Shown piece by piece: positions 9,172-18,863 of a DNA stretch of 64,000 nt. Both the position numbers and the translations under genes were made by a program. The DNA comes from Methanomassiliicoccales archaeon. GTDB lineage: Archaea > Thermoplasmatota > Thermoplasmata > Methanomassiliicoccales > UBA472. The first letter of the stretch is position 1. Every line of letters begins with the position of its first letter. The DNA lies in contig JAPKYK010000004.1 of assembly GCA_026394395.1 (NCBI GenBank), forward strand, positions 108,542 to 172,541. The letters are read 5' to 3'. The notes below the pieces were generated by a model. That model saw only the letters and a list, made by a program, of their open reading frames with translations. It had not been told where the DNA came from and made no database searches.

Positions 9172-9537
9172 GTGAGAATAACACCAGCAAAGTGGGACGC
9201 GGAATACACCTGGCTTCGTGACGAGGACCACATACGGTCCATCGGGACCAGCCCCCTGATCACGGTGCCTAGGAATCTTGGAACAAGAAAGCACGAAGAA
9301 CCTAGAGAGACTGCTGGGGTGGCCGACAGGAACGGACTGGGGACAGAACATCGGAGTTCGTCGATATTGGATATGGCCATGCAGGTCATCGGAGCTTTCA
9401 TGCTGCTGACCATCCTGGGCCTCAACGGGATGCTCCTGCCCCTCTTATCGCTAGGCGTGGTCCTGTCCGGAGAAATCATTTTTATCTCCTCCCTAGGCCA
9501 TGGGAGTAAGCGTAATCGGAGTGAGTGGATCAGATGA
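9172..9537 (+). CDS. Small membrane protein with two C-terminal hydrophobic helices
   Basis: This is about 121 residues of unknown family. The N-terminal 65 residues are polar (DAEYTWLRDEDHIRSIG). The C-terminal part has two adjacent hydrophobic helices (MAMQVIGAFMLLTILGL and LLPLLSLGVVLSGEIIFI) and a basic tail. The stop TGA overlaps the next ATG in an ATGA, a hallmark of translational coupling, which is the best support that both genes are real. The GTG start has GGTGAT just upstream. An opposite-strand frame covers the same bases but is less convincing. Confidence 0.5.
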   Translation: MRITPAKWDAEYTWLRDEDHIRSIGTSPLITVPRNLGTRKHEEPRETAGVADRNGLGTEHRSSSILDMAMQVIGAFMLLTILGLNGMLLPLLSLGVVLSGEIIFISSLGHGSKRNRSEWIR

Positions 9538-9914
9538 CCAATGTGACCATAAGAGGAATCAACGACGAGACGTACCTGCAATTCTCCGCCGAAGCCACCC
9601 TTAGAGGGATGTCCATCGGTGACCTGACCACCCAGGCCATGAGGTCCTTCCTGGAGCAGAACAAAGGTCCTATCTATCGCATCGGTAACATGGACTGTCT
9701 CACCATAACCCGCAACGACCTGGAATCCATTGACGGGGCGGTGATCATCAACAACATCGATCGCCTAGTATTCGAGCCGGACGTGGACTGGTCGGTCATC
9801 AAGGACCATATCCAGATGATAGAAAACGTGGACATCATGGTCATCCCCAGGGCCGTATCCAAGTTCCAGATACTCACCCGAGTGAAGAACGTGGAACACA
9901 TCGAGTCGGTCTGA
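9534..9914 (+). CDS. Ribbon-helix-helix-like protein coupled to a membrane protein
   Basis: The protein is about 126 residues. The first 45 (VTIRGINDETYLQFSAEATLRGMSIGDL...AMRSFLEQ) have the pattern of a ribbon-helix-helix DNA-binding domain of the Arc/MetJ type. The remaining 80 residues alternate short hydrophobic strands (LTITRN, AVIINNI, LVFEPD, IMVIPRA) suggesting a beta-rich sensor or oligomer domain that I do not recognise. It overlaps the preceding membrane-protein gene by 4 nt. I infer a small regulator working with that protein, but no target is visible. Confidence 0.65.
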   Translation: MTNVTIRGINDETYLQFSAEATLRGMSIGDLTTQAMRSFLEQNKGPIYRIGNMDCLTITRNDLESIDGAVIINNIDRLVFEPDVDWSVIKDHIQMIENVDIMVIPRAVSKFQILTRVKNVEHIESV

Positions 9915-10019
9915 AGAATAGAACCCCCTATGGTCAAAATAAAAGGAAGACTGGATATGTTCTATGGCGACACACTCCGAGCCCGTCATTAAGCATATCC
10001 CGACCATTCATTTACCAGA

Positions 10020-10535
10020 TCAATTCCCTTGATCTCCCGTCAATGGTTTTTGCGGGTTCTTTTCCAGCTTGGATATGTCAAACCCCTTGTCCTGAACACG
10101 CTTGACCAGTCCTTCGTACAATGCCTCGTCCATCTGGGGCGTTCTTGAAAGGATCCAGAGATATTTGCGGGACTCGTCGCCCACCACGACGTACTCGTAA
10201 TCCTTTCCCAGTTCCAATATCCAGTAGTTTCCCGCGAAAGGCCAGAAGAAGCTCACCTTAAGCTTCGCGTTCGTGGCCGTATCAACTATCCAGGCCTTGC
10301 CTTCGGCCGTGCTTAATTCACCGTTGAAATTCTCCCTATAACCCTTGTTCAACACTCTGACCTTTCCGTTCGGGAGCAGCGTGTAGTTGGCAGTTACGCC
10401 CACAAGCCCTCTCTCGAACCGCTGCGGGAACTTCGCTATCTCGAACCAGGTTCCCATGTACCTTGTCACGTCAACATGTTCTACGGTCTTTAGTTCCGGC
10501 ATCATATCCGCGTCCACAGCGTCATTCGCATGCAT
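10020..10535 (-). CDS. Lipocalin (Blc-like)
   Basis: The protein of 171 residues matches the bacterial Blc lipocalins. It has the GxW signature in YMGTWFEIAKFPQRFERGL (about residues 25-45), then beta strands VTANYTLLPNGKVRVLNKGY and KLKVSFFWPFAGNYWILEL, and a late ILSRTPQMDEALYEGLVKR. The family binds lipids or other small hydrophobic molecules in an eight-stranded barrel. No signal peptide or lipobox is visible, unlike E. coli Blc, so it is probably cytoplasmic. Archaeal lipocalins are uncommon, which suggests gene transfer. It is divergent from the PAP2 gene; the AT-rich stretch at 10569-10583 could serve both. Confidence 0.85.
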   Translation of the reverse strand: MHANDAVDADMMPELKTVEHVDVTRYMGTWFEIAKFPQRFERGLVGVTANYTLLPNGKVRVLNKGYRENFNGELSTAEGKAWIVDTATNAKLKVSFFWPFAGNYWILELGKDYEYVVVGDESRKYLWILSRTPQMDEALYEGLVKRVQDKGFDISKLEKNPQKPLTGDQGN

Positions 10536-10608
10536 CTATTTTGCTGGTAGAGCTTACCGTCATGACCAACATTTAATAAAAATCAAGGGGTTAAAGACCA
10601 CGATCCGA

Positions 10609-11262
10609 TTGACTAGAAGGACATGGTATATCCTGGGGGCGCTACTAGCGACCTGCATTCTCCTTCCGCTCCTGCTCAAGGTCGGGGAAATAGTCGATCT
10701 GGACACCTGGCTCTTCCTGGAGGTCCGGGAGGAGTACGAGACCAGCCTGAAGACCTTCCTGCGGTTCTTCACCGAACTTGGCTCCCTGACGGTCTGGTTC
10801 ATAATCGTACCACTGCTATGGCTGGGACGGAAGAAGGAAGCGGCCATGACGCTTCTTTTCGCCTTGCTACTCGTCATATTTATTGGATTTTCGATGAAGT
10901 TCGCCGTTGACCGACCGCGACCATATGAGGTGATAGCTCACGTCGACCCACCGTATCACCTGTTCGATCCATCCTTCCCTTCCGGGCACACCATGGTGGC
11001 CTTCGCCGGCGCGGTCGCGGTAGGAATGAAATGGCGCAAGGCACTTCCCCCGTTACTGGTGTTAGCGGCGGCCATCGGTTTCAGCCGGGTGTACCTCGGC
11101 GTTCACTACCCGTACGACGTGGCCAGTGGAGCATTGCTCGGTATACTCATCGGGCTCTTGGCCGACAGTATAGACCTACATAGGCAGGTCATCTGGCTGG
11201 AGTCGCGCACCAAAAAGTTGGCCGACCGTTTAGGCCTCAATCAAAAAAAGCATCTGTCATGA
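10609..11262 (+). CDS. PAP2 family membrane phosphatase
   Basis: The three PAP2 phosphatase motifs are all present: KFAVDRPRP, FPSGH with the catalytic region, and SRVYLGVHYPYDV. They lie among about six membrane helices. Such enzymes remove phosphate from phosphatidic acid, undecaprenyl or other polyprenyl diphosphates at the membrane. The start is uncertain because no ATG lies in a sensible place. I chose the TTG at 10609, which would be leaderless relative to the TATA-like ATTTAATAAAAATC (10570-10583). Confidence 0.8.
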   Translation: MTRRTWYILGALLATCILLPLLLKVGEIVDLDTWLFLEVREEYETSLKTFLRFFTELGSLTVWFIIVPLLWLGRKKEAAMTLLFALLLVIFIGFSMKFAVDRPRPYEVIAHVDPPYHLFDPSFPSGHTMVAFAGAVAVGMKWRKALPPLLVLAAAIGFSRVYLGVHYPYDVASGALLGILIGLLADSIDLHRQVIWLESRTKKLADRLGLNQKKHLS

Positions 11263-11307
11263 CCAATAGATTACCAATATTGGGCGATGGACAATAAAAT
11301 AATCATT

Positions 11308-11320
11308 TATAAATAAAACA
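11308..11320 (+). promoter_or_regulatory. TATA-box promoter of the four-histidine membrane protein gene
   Basis: ATTTATAAATAAA centred about 28 nt before the ATG at 11342 is a strong archaeal TATA box. There is no Shine-Dalgarno sequence between it and the ATG, so the transcript is probably leaderless. Confidence 0.55.
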
Positions 11321-11341
11321 TACGAATATGGGTTAATAACC

Positions 11342-11875
11342 ATGATTCAGACGACCAGAGAAAAGAAGGTTCCCCTTTCCTGCTTAGCGATTTTATCATT
11401 GTTCTTGGTCGTCTCCGCAATTATCGTGTTTCCATTGGCCGTATCAGCTGATGGTGGTGAATCAGACAGTGAAGGCAGTTTTCACGTTTCCTTGATGTCT
11501 CTGGCAGCGTTCATTGGGTTCTTAGCGGCATTGACCGGAATGAGAAACTCTAGGATCAAGTCAATATCGAAACTGTTCCCGAAAATTGTCCCGAGGATAT
11601 ATCATCGATGGTTGAGCGTACTTTATTATGTCGTATATTTTGGAACGTTCATAGTCTGGTCGATGACGTTCTATAGCAATCGTGGCCAGATCTACTTCAC
11701 TCTTCACGGGCAGGTCGGTCTTCTATCATTTATTCTAGCCATAGCTGGGATCATAACCGGACTGGTGATGTGGAAAAGACCGGCAAAGCTTTGGAGATGT
11801 CATTGGGTGTTCAACATGGCATCCTACTTCCTTATGATAGTGACGATCGTACTAGGCCAGGCCCTGGGGGATTAA
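11342..11875 (+). CDS. Five-helix membrane protein with four helix-associated histidines (b561-like)
   Basis: The protein of 177 residues has an N-terminal signal-like helix (about 12-34) followed by four hydrophobic helices. Histidines 48, 88, 122 and 154 each sit at or near a helix end (FHVSL, YHRW, LHGQVG, CHWVFNM). This spacing resembles cytochrome b561-type four-helix bundles that bind one or two hemes. I infer a small membrane cytochrome, but heme binding is not shown by sequence alone. Its nearest neighbours do not suggest a redox partner. Confidence 0.5.
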   Translation: MIQTTREKKVPLSCLAILSLFLVVSAIIVFPLAVSADGGESDSEGSFHVSLMSLAAFIGFLAALTGMRNSRIKSISKLFPKIVPRIYHRWLSVLYYVVYFGTFIVWSMTFYSNRGQIYFTLHGQVGLLSFILAIAGIITGLVMWKRPAKLWRCHWVFNMASYFLMIVTIVLGQALGD

Positions 11876-11985
11876 CCGAATCATACATTTGGGCGATTCT
11901 CTCCCGAACCCTCATGCTCAGTCAATTGCGACAACGACCTAACCGAGCATAACTGGTTTGGTAATTATTATATTCATTTGGTTAT

Positions 11986-13977
11986 TTATAAAAAGCGTTT
12001 AGTGAGTTCAACACGTTCTATGGCCAGCCCGGTTTGGTTCAAAAATGATTGGATTATCCGTTCCTGCTCGATTTTTACGACGCTGTCGAGATTATCTGTC
12101 CTTATTCCTACTACGCCCAATATACCATTGGGGGTCCGGATCGGATAGTATTGCAGTTCGGCCGAAGATAGCGTATCAGTGTCCTTGCCCGCGGAGACAC
12201 CATTGTTGAACGTCCATCTGGCCGCGGTCATCTCTTTACCGTCCATATTGAGGCCAATGCTAGCGCTGACAAGCTTCAGCTCCCCATCCCGTGGCAGTAG
12301 ATATGCGGATTTGCATTGGCAGGCCCTATTAAGATGGTATTCCAACATTTCCACGACGGCCTCAATATTTGTGGCCCTGACCAGATCAAGGCTGAGCAAA
12401 TACTGCGTTGACGTGTACTCGTCCCTGCGTTGGGCGGCCTTGGCATAATCTCTCGACCTTACCACCAGTAGGCTGATCACCACGCCTACGAAGAGAAATG
12501 TCAGCAACGATATCACATATTCTGGATTGCTAATCCTTAATGAAAAATAAGGATGAATAAAGAAGAAATTAAACATGATGATGCTGGCCACGGCAGTATA
12601 AATGGCCGGTAATATGCCCCACAATACCGCAGCGATGACGACGCTTATCAGGTACATCATGATGAGGTTCGTTTCCTGGAGGGTCGAACGTAGTAGGTAA
12701 TCAAGGATGGTAAAGAGCAGGACCATCCAGGTACAATATGCATAAGGCTGTAACCGACCGAGATTAACGGTCGTCTTTGGTTCATTATCGTCCCCCTCCT
12801 TTTTCGTTCTCATCCGGGGATCGGTAATGACCATCAAGTCGAACTCCGTACCAAAATTGACCAGCTGATTTATCAGGGACCCAAAGATGATGTCGTGCCA
12901 CCACGCGCGTCTCGATCTGCCGACGATTATTCTCTTGATATTGTTCTTTTTCGCGTAGCGGATGACCTCCTCGGCGATTATCACTCCAAACGTGGTGCTC
13001 GTCTTCGCGCCCAACGATGCCGCCAGTTTTATTCCTTCCATCGCCTGCGTTCTAGATTGTCTGGACAATCTGCTGTTCGCCAGAGTTTCGACATATATGG
13101 CATGCCATTCGGTCTTCAGCTCATCGGCCAGCCGCTTTGCGTTGCGGATGATGCGTTCGTTCATCTCCTTCGAGTTCCCAATGCAGACGAGCAACCTGTC
13201 CTTGACCGGCCACGGACCTTCGATGGAGCGTTCCCGCATGTACTCGAGCATCTGGCTATCAACATGCTCCGCCGCAATTCGCAGGGTCATCTCCCGTAAG
13301 GCGATCAAGTTGCCCTCGTTGAAGAAATGATTCAAGGCCATCGTGGCCTGTTCTGGGACGTACACCTTGCCGTCCTTGAACCTCTGAATGAGGTCCTTGG
13401 GGGGCAGATCGATCACCTTGATCTCATTGGCCTCTTCAAGGATCGTGTCCGGGATGGTCTCCTGGACCTTCACACTCGTTATCTGGGCCACGACATCGTT
13501 CATGCTTTCCAGATGCTGGACGTTGAGCGTGGTGCAGACGTCGATTCCGGCTTCCAACAATTCCTGGACATCCTGATAGCGCTTTAGGTTTCTGGACCCG
13601 CCGACATTGGTGTGCGCCAGTTCGTCCACCAGCGCCAGATTGGGGTTTCGGGCCAGAACCGCGTCGATGTCCATTTCCGTCGTGCGCAAGCCGTGATGCT
13701 CCAACTCTCTCTGGGGAACGGATTCCAACCCTTTTAGCAGCTCTTCGGTCTCCTTGCGGCCGTGCGTGAGAACGCAGGCGACGACCACATCGACGCCTTT
13801 TTTTTGCTGCCGATGGGCATCTTCCAGCATGGCATACGTCTTCCCAACGCCAGCAGAATACCCTAGAAAGACCGTCAATTTCCCCTTCTTCTTCTTGCGC
13901 TCCTCGTTCTTCGCGATATTGAGGAAATATTCCGGCCGCGGTCTCTCACCGTTATGATTGTTATCGTCGGCCGTCAC
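11986..13977 (-). CDS. kdpD: KdpD-type osmosensor lacking the histidine-kinase domain
   Basis: The protein of 663 residues follows the KdpD N-terminal plan. It has the KdpD domain with Walker A (GYSAGVGKTYAML, about 40-52) and LVDELAHTN, a universal-stress-protein-like domain (about 255-380), and the four-helix DUF4118 membrane domain (about 400-510). A GAF-like region (about 530-655) follows. It then ends at a natural TAA: the HisKA and ATPase domains of full KdpD, which phosphorylate KdpE, are missing. No continuation is seen downstream. Its GTG start overlaps the stop of kdpCA, so it belongs to the kdp operon. I infer a potassium/osmotic sensor acting by direct binding rather than phosphotransfer. 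Confidence 0.85.
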   Translation of the reverse strand: MTADDNNHNGERPRPEYFLNIAKNEERKKKKGKLTVFLGYSAGVGKTYAMLEDAHRQQKKGVDVVVACVLTHGRKETEELLKGLESVPQRELEHHGLRTTEMDIDAVLARNPNLALVDELAHTNVGGSRNLKRYQDVQELLEAGIDVCTTLNVQHLESMNDVVAQITSVKVQETIPDTILEEANEIKVIDLPPKDLIQRFKDGKVYVPEQATMALNHFFNEGNLIALREMTLRIAAEHVDSQMLEYMRERSIEGPWPVKDRLLVCIGNSKEMNERIIRNAKRLADELKTEWHAIYVETLANSRLSRQSRTQAMEGIKLAASLGAKTSTTFGVIIAEEVIRYAKKNNIKRIIVGRSRRAWWHDIIFGSLINQLVNFGTEFDLMVITDPRMRTKKEGDDNEPKTTVNLGRLQPYAYCTWMVLLFTILDYLLRSTLQETNLIMMYLISVVIAAVLWGILPAIYTAVASIIMFNFFFIHPYFSLRISNPEYVISLLTFLFVGVVISLLVVRSRDYAKAAQRRDEYTSTQYLLSLDLVRATNIEAVVEMLEYHLNRACQCKSAYLLPRDGELKLVSASIGLNMDGKEMTAARWTFNNGVSAGKDTDTLSSAELQYYPIRTPNGILGVVGIRTDNLDSVVKIEQERIIQSFLNQTGLAIERVELTKRFL

Positions 13978-16400
13978 ATCAACGCCTCCGCGATAGGTCC
14001 TAAGACCAGTGTCAGGAAGTAACTTAGTGCGCCGAACAAGATGACGACCCCTAGCAACCAGATCATGAATGTAAGAGTATGAGTGGGCAGGGTACCTGAG
14101 GTTTCCGGGACCACCTTCTTCTCGCTTAGACTACCGGCCAAGGCCAGCGTCAAGGCGATGATACCGAAGCGACCGATCAGCATGGCGATGGCCAAGGCCA
14201 AGTTGTAGAACGGTGAGTCTGCCGCCAATCCGGCGAAAGCGCTTCCGTTGTTGTTCGTCGCCGAGGTGAAGGCGTACAATATCTCCGTGAAACCGTGCGG
14301 GCCAGCGTTCAATACCGCCACCCTTCCCTCCGGGATGGTCACGGCTATGGCCGTACCGATAAGCACCGTGGCTATCGGCAATAACAAAATGACCGTGCAC
14401 AGCTTCATCTCGTACGGTCCGATCTTCTTACCTAGATATTCCGGCATGCGGCCGATCATGAGCCCCGCAATGAAGACCGCCACTAGGACGAAGATCAGCA
14501 TCCCATACATGCCCGAACCTATGCCCCCGAAGACCACCTCTCCGAACTGCATCAGGAGCAATGGGCACATGCCCCCTATCGCCGTGTACGAATCCAACAT
14601 GGAATCGACGGCGCCACAGGATGTAGCGGTCGTGGATATGGTAAACAAGCACGATGGTACTACTCCGAACCTCAGCTCCTTCCCTTCCAGATTGCCTCCG
14701 GACTGGTAGATGGTCGAAAACTGTGAAACACCGGTCATGTTCGAGATTGCGGGATTACCAGAGTTCTCCGCCCAGACGATGGCGCAGGAGAAGGCGATAA
14801 AGAGGATGGACATCACTATCAGAAGAGCATAACCCTGGCGCTTGTCCTTGATCATCCTGCCAAAGGTGAAGCACAGTCCGACCGGTATCAAAAGAACGAC
14901 CAGGGTCTCTATAAGATTGGTCAACAATGACGGGTTCTCGAACGGATGGGCGGAATTAGCATTGAAGAACCCCCCGCCGTTGGTGCCAAGCAGCTTGATG
15001 GCCTCCTGGGAGGCGACCGGACCGATGGCTATGGCCTGTGTCGAAATTAGATCTCCGGTAGAATTCGTGAACGGTTGAATAAGATTAGCGACCATCGCTC
15101 CATCAAGCGTTTGCGCAGTACCTTGGGACACCAAGATCAGAGCGATGATGAAGGCTATGGGCAGCAGGAGCAGCGTCGCCCTGGTCATGTCGACCCAGAA
15201 GTTGCCGAGGTCCTTTACGCTCCTGTTCCGTATTCCGCGGATCAAAGCGATCAGCACTGCCAGCCCGGTTGCTGCAGAAAGGAAATTTTGTACCGTGAGG
15301 CCGACCATCTGGGTGAAATAGCTCATGGTCGTCTCACCGGAGTACGATTGCCAGTTGGTGTTCGTAACGTAGCTCACAGCGGTGTTGAACGCCTGGTCGA
15401 TCGATAAGGAACCAAGCCCGTCCGGGTTCAGCGGAAGGATCCCCTGGAACATTAATATCAACATGAGCACGATGATCCCCAGGCCGTTGAACAACAACAG
15501 GCTAAAGAGGTAGGTCCTCCAGCCCATGCCCTTCCTGTCGATCTGGGCCGGTCTGTAGATCCGGTTCTCTATCCAACCGATAGCCCTGGTAAACCGCCCC
15601 GGCCGGTCATCATAGGTATTGGATATGAGCGTGCCTACCAGCCAGGCCAGCGGCCCGATGATCACTATGAATAGAATTATGTAAAGCCAGTCTGAAGGCG
15701 TGATCCCTAGGAACGCAGCGTTTGACGATATATTCGAGAGATCGAGGGATGCGGTTTCATTGCCGCTTCCCGCTCCGGCATCCTCCGCAGCATTGAGGGC
15801 CAAATTGAGCTCGAGGACGTTGACCAACTTATCACCGGTTATATCGATCGTGACGCTGGCATTGATGAGCGACATAACATAAGGCTCATTCATGCCCCTC
15901 TCTCTGGCGACCCTCGGCAATTGATATATCGCCGCCGCGTAACTTATGTCTGGATCGAGCCCGCTCGCAGAAGCGGTCACCAGGTCCGAAGGTATCGGAT
16001 AGGTGTTGTTAGAGTCCGCGGCATGCAAGGCGTCGATCCGTTCCTGGACCACGATCTGCAGATCGGTGCTGTTCGCGGCAAAGTTGGTACCGCCGGATGT
16101 ACTGGCGTTATAATCAGTGGCCGAAAGCCTTCCCCAGAAATACTCCGGGTCGCTGAACCACTGCCCTATCAGCTCGGAACCGACCACCGTACCGTTCACC
16201 ACTATCTGGCTTCCGTTCGCCTCATGCGGGAATGCGAGTTGAGCGATCCCGGTCACTGCCAGTGGATAAACGACGCCAGTGACCAGGGTCATTATGAGAA
16301 AGAGGACGAGGGCTGGCCGAGCCTGCTTCGACAAGGTCCTCCTCATCGTTCTGAACCGTTCCGACATCGGTGTCCGGCCTTTTCCCTCACCCCCGGTCAA
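13974..16400 (-). CDS. kdpCA: Fused KdpC-KdpA subunits of the potassium-transporting ATPase
   Basis: One uninterrupted frame of 808 residues carries two Kdp subunits. Residues about 20-205 are KdpC: an N-terminal membrane helix, then [25 protein letters not shown] and [10 protein letters not shown]. After a short linker, residues about 230-805 are KdpA, the potassium channel-like subunit. KdpA filter motifs present are [27 protein letters not shown] and [12 protein letters not shown]. In bacteria kdpA and kdpC are separate genes flanking kdpB. The TTG start overlaps the kdpB stop; an ATG at 16367 is an alternative. Together with KdpB it should form the high-affinity potassium pump. Confidence 0.92.
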   Translation of the reverse strand: MTGGEGKGRTPMSERFRTMRRTLSKQARPALVLFLIMTLVTGVVYPLAVTGIAQLAFPHEANGSQIVVNGTVVGSELIGQWFSDPEYFWGRLSATDYNASTSGGTNFAANSTDLQIVVQERIDALHAADSNNTYPIPSDLVTASASGLDPDISYAAAIYQLPRVARERGMNEPYVMSLINASVTIDITGDKLVNVLELNLALNAAEDAGAGSGNETASLDLSNISSNAAFLGITPSDWLYIILFIVIIGPLAWLVGTLISNTYDDRPGRFTRAIGWIENRIYRPAQIDRKGMGWRTYLFSLLLFNGLGIIVLMLILMFQGILPLNPDGLGSLSIDQAFNTAVSYVTNTNWQSYSGETTMSYFTQMVGLTVQNFLSAATGLAVLIALIRGIRNRSVKDLGNFWVDMTRATLLLLPIAFIIALILVSQGTAQTLDGAMVANLIQPFTNSTGDLISTQAIAIGPVASQEAIKLLGTNGGGFFNANSAHPFENPSLLTNLIETLVVLLIPVGLCFTFGRMIKDKRQGYALLIVMSILFIAFSCAIVWAENSGNPAISNMTGVSQFSTIYQSGGNLEGKELRFGVVPSCLFTISTTATSCGAVDSMLDSYTAIGGMCPLLLMQFGEVVFGGIGSGMYGMLIFVLVAVFIAGLMIGRMPEYLGKKIGPYEMKLCTVILLLPIATVLIGTAIAVTIPEGRVAVLNAGPHGFTEILYAFTSATNNNGSAFAGLAADSPFYNLALAIAMLIGRFGIIALTLALAGSLSEKKVVPETSGTLPTHTLTFMIWLLGVVILFGALSYFLTLVLGPIAEALM

Positions 16401-18550
16401 ATGCTCGCCCCCATCAGACTTAGTGCAATGTCGATCAGCTTGATGCCGATGAACGGGACTATTATTCCGCCCAGACCGTAAATGAGGAGGTTCTTGCGCA
16501 GCAGCTGCTCGGCGCTCATCGGCCTGTACTTGACCCCGCGCAGGGCCAACGGTATCAACATAAGCAATATGAGGGCGTTGAATATCACCGCAGCCAGGAT
16601 GGCGTTGTGCAGGTCCATGAAGTTCAACGCCTCCAGCGCTGGATAGGTCGCGGCAAAGGCCGCCGGAATTATGACAAAATACTTCGCCACGTCGTTGGTT
16701 ATGCTGAAAGTAGTCAAAGCGCCCCGGGTCATCAGGAGCTGTTTGCCAGTTTCCACAACCTCGATAAGCTTGGTGGGATTGCTGTCGAGGTCGATCATAT
16801 TGGCCGCCTCTTTGGCGGGTTGAGTGCCGCTGTTCATGGCCACGGCCACATCGGCCTGGGCCAAGGCTGGGGCATCGTTAGTTCCATCACCGGTCATGGC
16901 CACTAACCTCCCCTCGTCCTGATATTGCTTGATCAATTGGATCTTGTTCTCAGGGGTCGCTTCGGCCAGAAAGTCATCGACCCCGGCCTCTGCGGCTATG
17001 GCCGCCGCGGTCAGTTTGTTATCACCAGTGACCATGACCGTCATGATCCCCATACGTCTAAGTTGAGAGAACCGCTCCTTTATCCCCGGCTTTACCACAT
17101 CCTTGAGATGAATGACCCCAATGGCCTTACCGTCCTTGGCGATCACCAGCGGAGTACCTCCAGACCTGGCGATCTTATCGACCTCCTCCTTGATTCGATG
17201 TGGGTACTGGTTCCCACATGACATGACATATCTTTCTATGGCGTCGCTGGCCCCTTTGCGTATGGCACTTCCGTTGAGATCGACCCCGCTCATTCTGGTG
17301 TGGGCTGTGAACGGTATGACCTTCATCTGGTCCAGTTCATCGGGCTTTACGAGGTCCTCCTCCCTGATCCCATACTTTTCCGATACCAACGTCACTATGC
17401 TCCGCCCTTCTGGCGTATCATCAGAAATGGACCCCATTAACGCGAGACCAACTACGGTGTTCTTTTCTTGCTCATCCAAGGCGATTATGTCCACCGCCCG
17501 GCGGCTGCCGAAGGTTATGGTCCCGGTCTTATCCAACAGCAGAACGTTCACATCGCCAGCTGCCTCTATTGCTTGGCCGGAAGAGGCGATGACATTCTTT
17601 TGGAGCAAGCGGTCCATCCCGGCGATCCCGATGGCACTGAGAAGTCCGCTTATCGTTGTGGGAGCCAGACATACTAACAAGGCGATGGTCACGGTCAGAG
17701 AGATCGGATCACCGTATCCGGTGGTATAAACGGCATAGGCGGAGAACGGTATGAGCGTGGCGCATACGATAATGAATATTACGGTCAGGCCGACGAGAAG
17801 GGTGTTCAAAGCGATCTCGTTGGGGGTCTTCTTTCTCTTTGCCCCCTCGATCATGGAAATCATCTTGTCTATGAATCCTTCACCCGGGTCGGACGCGGTC
17901 CCCACGACCAACCAATCAGAGAGTAACTTGGTCCCCCCAGTGACGGTACTTCTGTCTCCCCCCGATTCTCGTATGACCGGGGCGCTCTCACCGGTGATGG
18001 CGCTTTCGTCGATGGAAGCGGCACCCTCCAATATCTCTCCATCACTGGGGATGACGTCGCCCGCTTTTACATAGAAAAGGTCGCCCTTCCTCAAATCGGA
18101 CGACGAGCAGGCGGAACAATCCTTTTCAGATGGTTCGATATCCCTGGTGACATTGTAATCAGGGCGCAGCTTCCTTGCACTGATGGTAGTTCGCATCCGT
18201 CGTAGATCGTCCGCTTGGGCCTTTCCCCGGCCTTCTGCCAAAGCTTCGGAGTAATTGGCAAAGATGACCGTGAACCATAGCCCGATCGTGATCGGACCGA
18301 TGAAAAATGATGATGAACCAACATCCTCTGACAGTGAGATAAAAAATAGGATCGTGGTGATGGCGCTCCCTATCTCCACCACGAACATCACGGGATTTCG
18401 GATGGTGCTCCGGGGGTCGAGCTTGATGAACGACTGAAGGAGAGCCCTCTTCAATATGGCGTTATGCTCCTCCTTGCTCAGGGTCTTGCTGCGCTTCTTG
18501 CGTTTTGCATCTGTCCCGTCTTCTATGTCAACTGAGGTCACTTTATTCAC
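16397..18550 (-). CDS. kdpB: KdpB, catalytic P-type ATPase subunit of the potassium pump
   Basis: The protein of 717 residues has every P-type ATPase hallmark. These are the actuator motif ITGESAPV, the phosphorylation site [12 protein letters not shown], the hinge [23 protein letters not shown], and the membrane helices of the KdpB class. It uses ATP to drive potassium uptake through KdpA. It is first in a tight minus-strand operon (kdpB, kdpCA, kdpD) with overlapping junctions. The GTG at 18550 follows a GGAG. A TATA-like ATTTTTATAG on the minus strand at about 18590-18600 is a plausible promoter. Confidence 0.95.
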   Translation of the reverse strand: MNKVTSVDIEDGTDAKRKKRSKTLSKEEHNAILKRALLQSFIKLDPRSTIRNPVMFVVEIGSAITTILFFISLSEDVGSSSFFIGPITIGLWFTVIFANYSEALAEGRGKAQADDLRRMRTTISARKLRPDYNVTRDIEPSEKDCSACSSSDLRKGDLFYVKAGDVIPSDGEILEGAASIDESAITGESAPVIRESGGDRSTVTGGTKLLSDWLVVGTASDPGEGFIDKMISMIEGAKRKKTPNEIALNTLLVGLTVIFIIVCATLIPFSAYAVYTTGYGDPISLTVTIALLVCLAPTTISGLLSAIGIAGMDRLLQKNVIASSGQAIEAAGDVNVLLLDKTGTITFGSRRAVDIIALDEQEKNTVVGLALMGSISDDTPEGRSIVTLVSEKYGIREEDLVKPDELDQMKVIPFTAHTRMSGVDLNGSAIRKGASDAIERYVMSCGNQYPHRIKEEVDKIARSGGTPLVIAKDGKAIGVIHLKDVVKPGIKERFSQLRRMGIMTVMVTGDNKLTAAAIAAEAGVDDFLAEATPENKIQLIKQYQDEGRLVAMTGDGTNDAPALAQADVAVAMNSGTQPAKEAANMIDLDSNPTKLIEVVETGKQLLMTRGALTTFSITNDVAKYFVIIPAAFAATYPALEALNFMDLHNAILAAVIFNALILLMLIPLALRGVKYRPMSAEQLLRKNLLIYGLGGIIVPFIGIKLIDIALSLMGASI

Positions 18551-18711
18551 AAGCTCCAGAATCCATAGCTCTTGCCCCGCCCCAGACGCTATAAAAATAG
18601 ATAATGGTCTTCATTTGTCATGTATAAATAAACAATGGCGGAACAACGGTTATCTCTCGTTAATGCCAGAATTACATCTACCGAGCGGAAGCCCAGGATA
18701 ATACGGACCCG

Positions 18712-18822
18712 TTGGCAGATAAGATCGACCAGGTCCAGCTCATGGCAATGCTGGCGACGATCTTCAGCCTGGTGGTCGTGGTCCTCCTGGCCATCGTTCT
18801 GCTGAGGGGGCGCAAGGCATAG
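18712..18822 (+). CDS. Possible 36-residue single-helix membrane peptide near kdpB
   Basis: In the 313-bp gap 18551-18863 a short frame reads polar DKIDQVQL, a 19-residue hydrophobic helix (MLATIFSLVVVVLLAIVLL) and a basic RGRKA tail before TAG. Its TTG start is weak, and the frame has no ATG back to a stop at 18661. A TATA-like TGTATAAATAAA lies at 18620-18631. It could be a KdpF-like accessory peptide, or the surviving C-terminus of a decayed membrane protein. Apart from this and the kdpB promoter I see nothing else in the gap. Confidence 0.3.
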   Translation: MADKIDQVQLMAMLATIFSLVVVVLLAIVLLRGRKA

Positions 18823-18863
18823 GCCGGCACTCCGACCTATCCACAACCTCCTGAAACCCTTTT

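Noticed and set aside
9075-9581. A 168-residue minus-strand frame opposite the membrane/RHH pair
   Set aside because: Irregular composition and no start signal; the plus-strand pair has an ATGA junction and credible domains.
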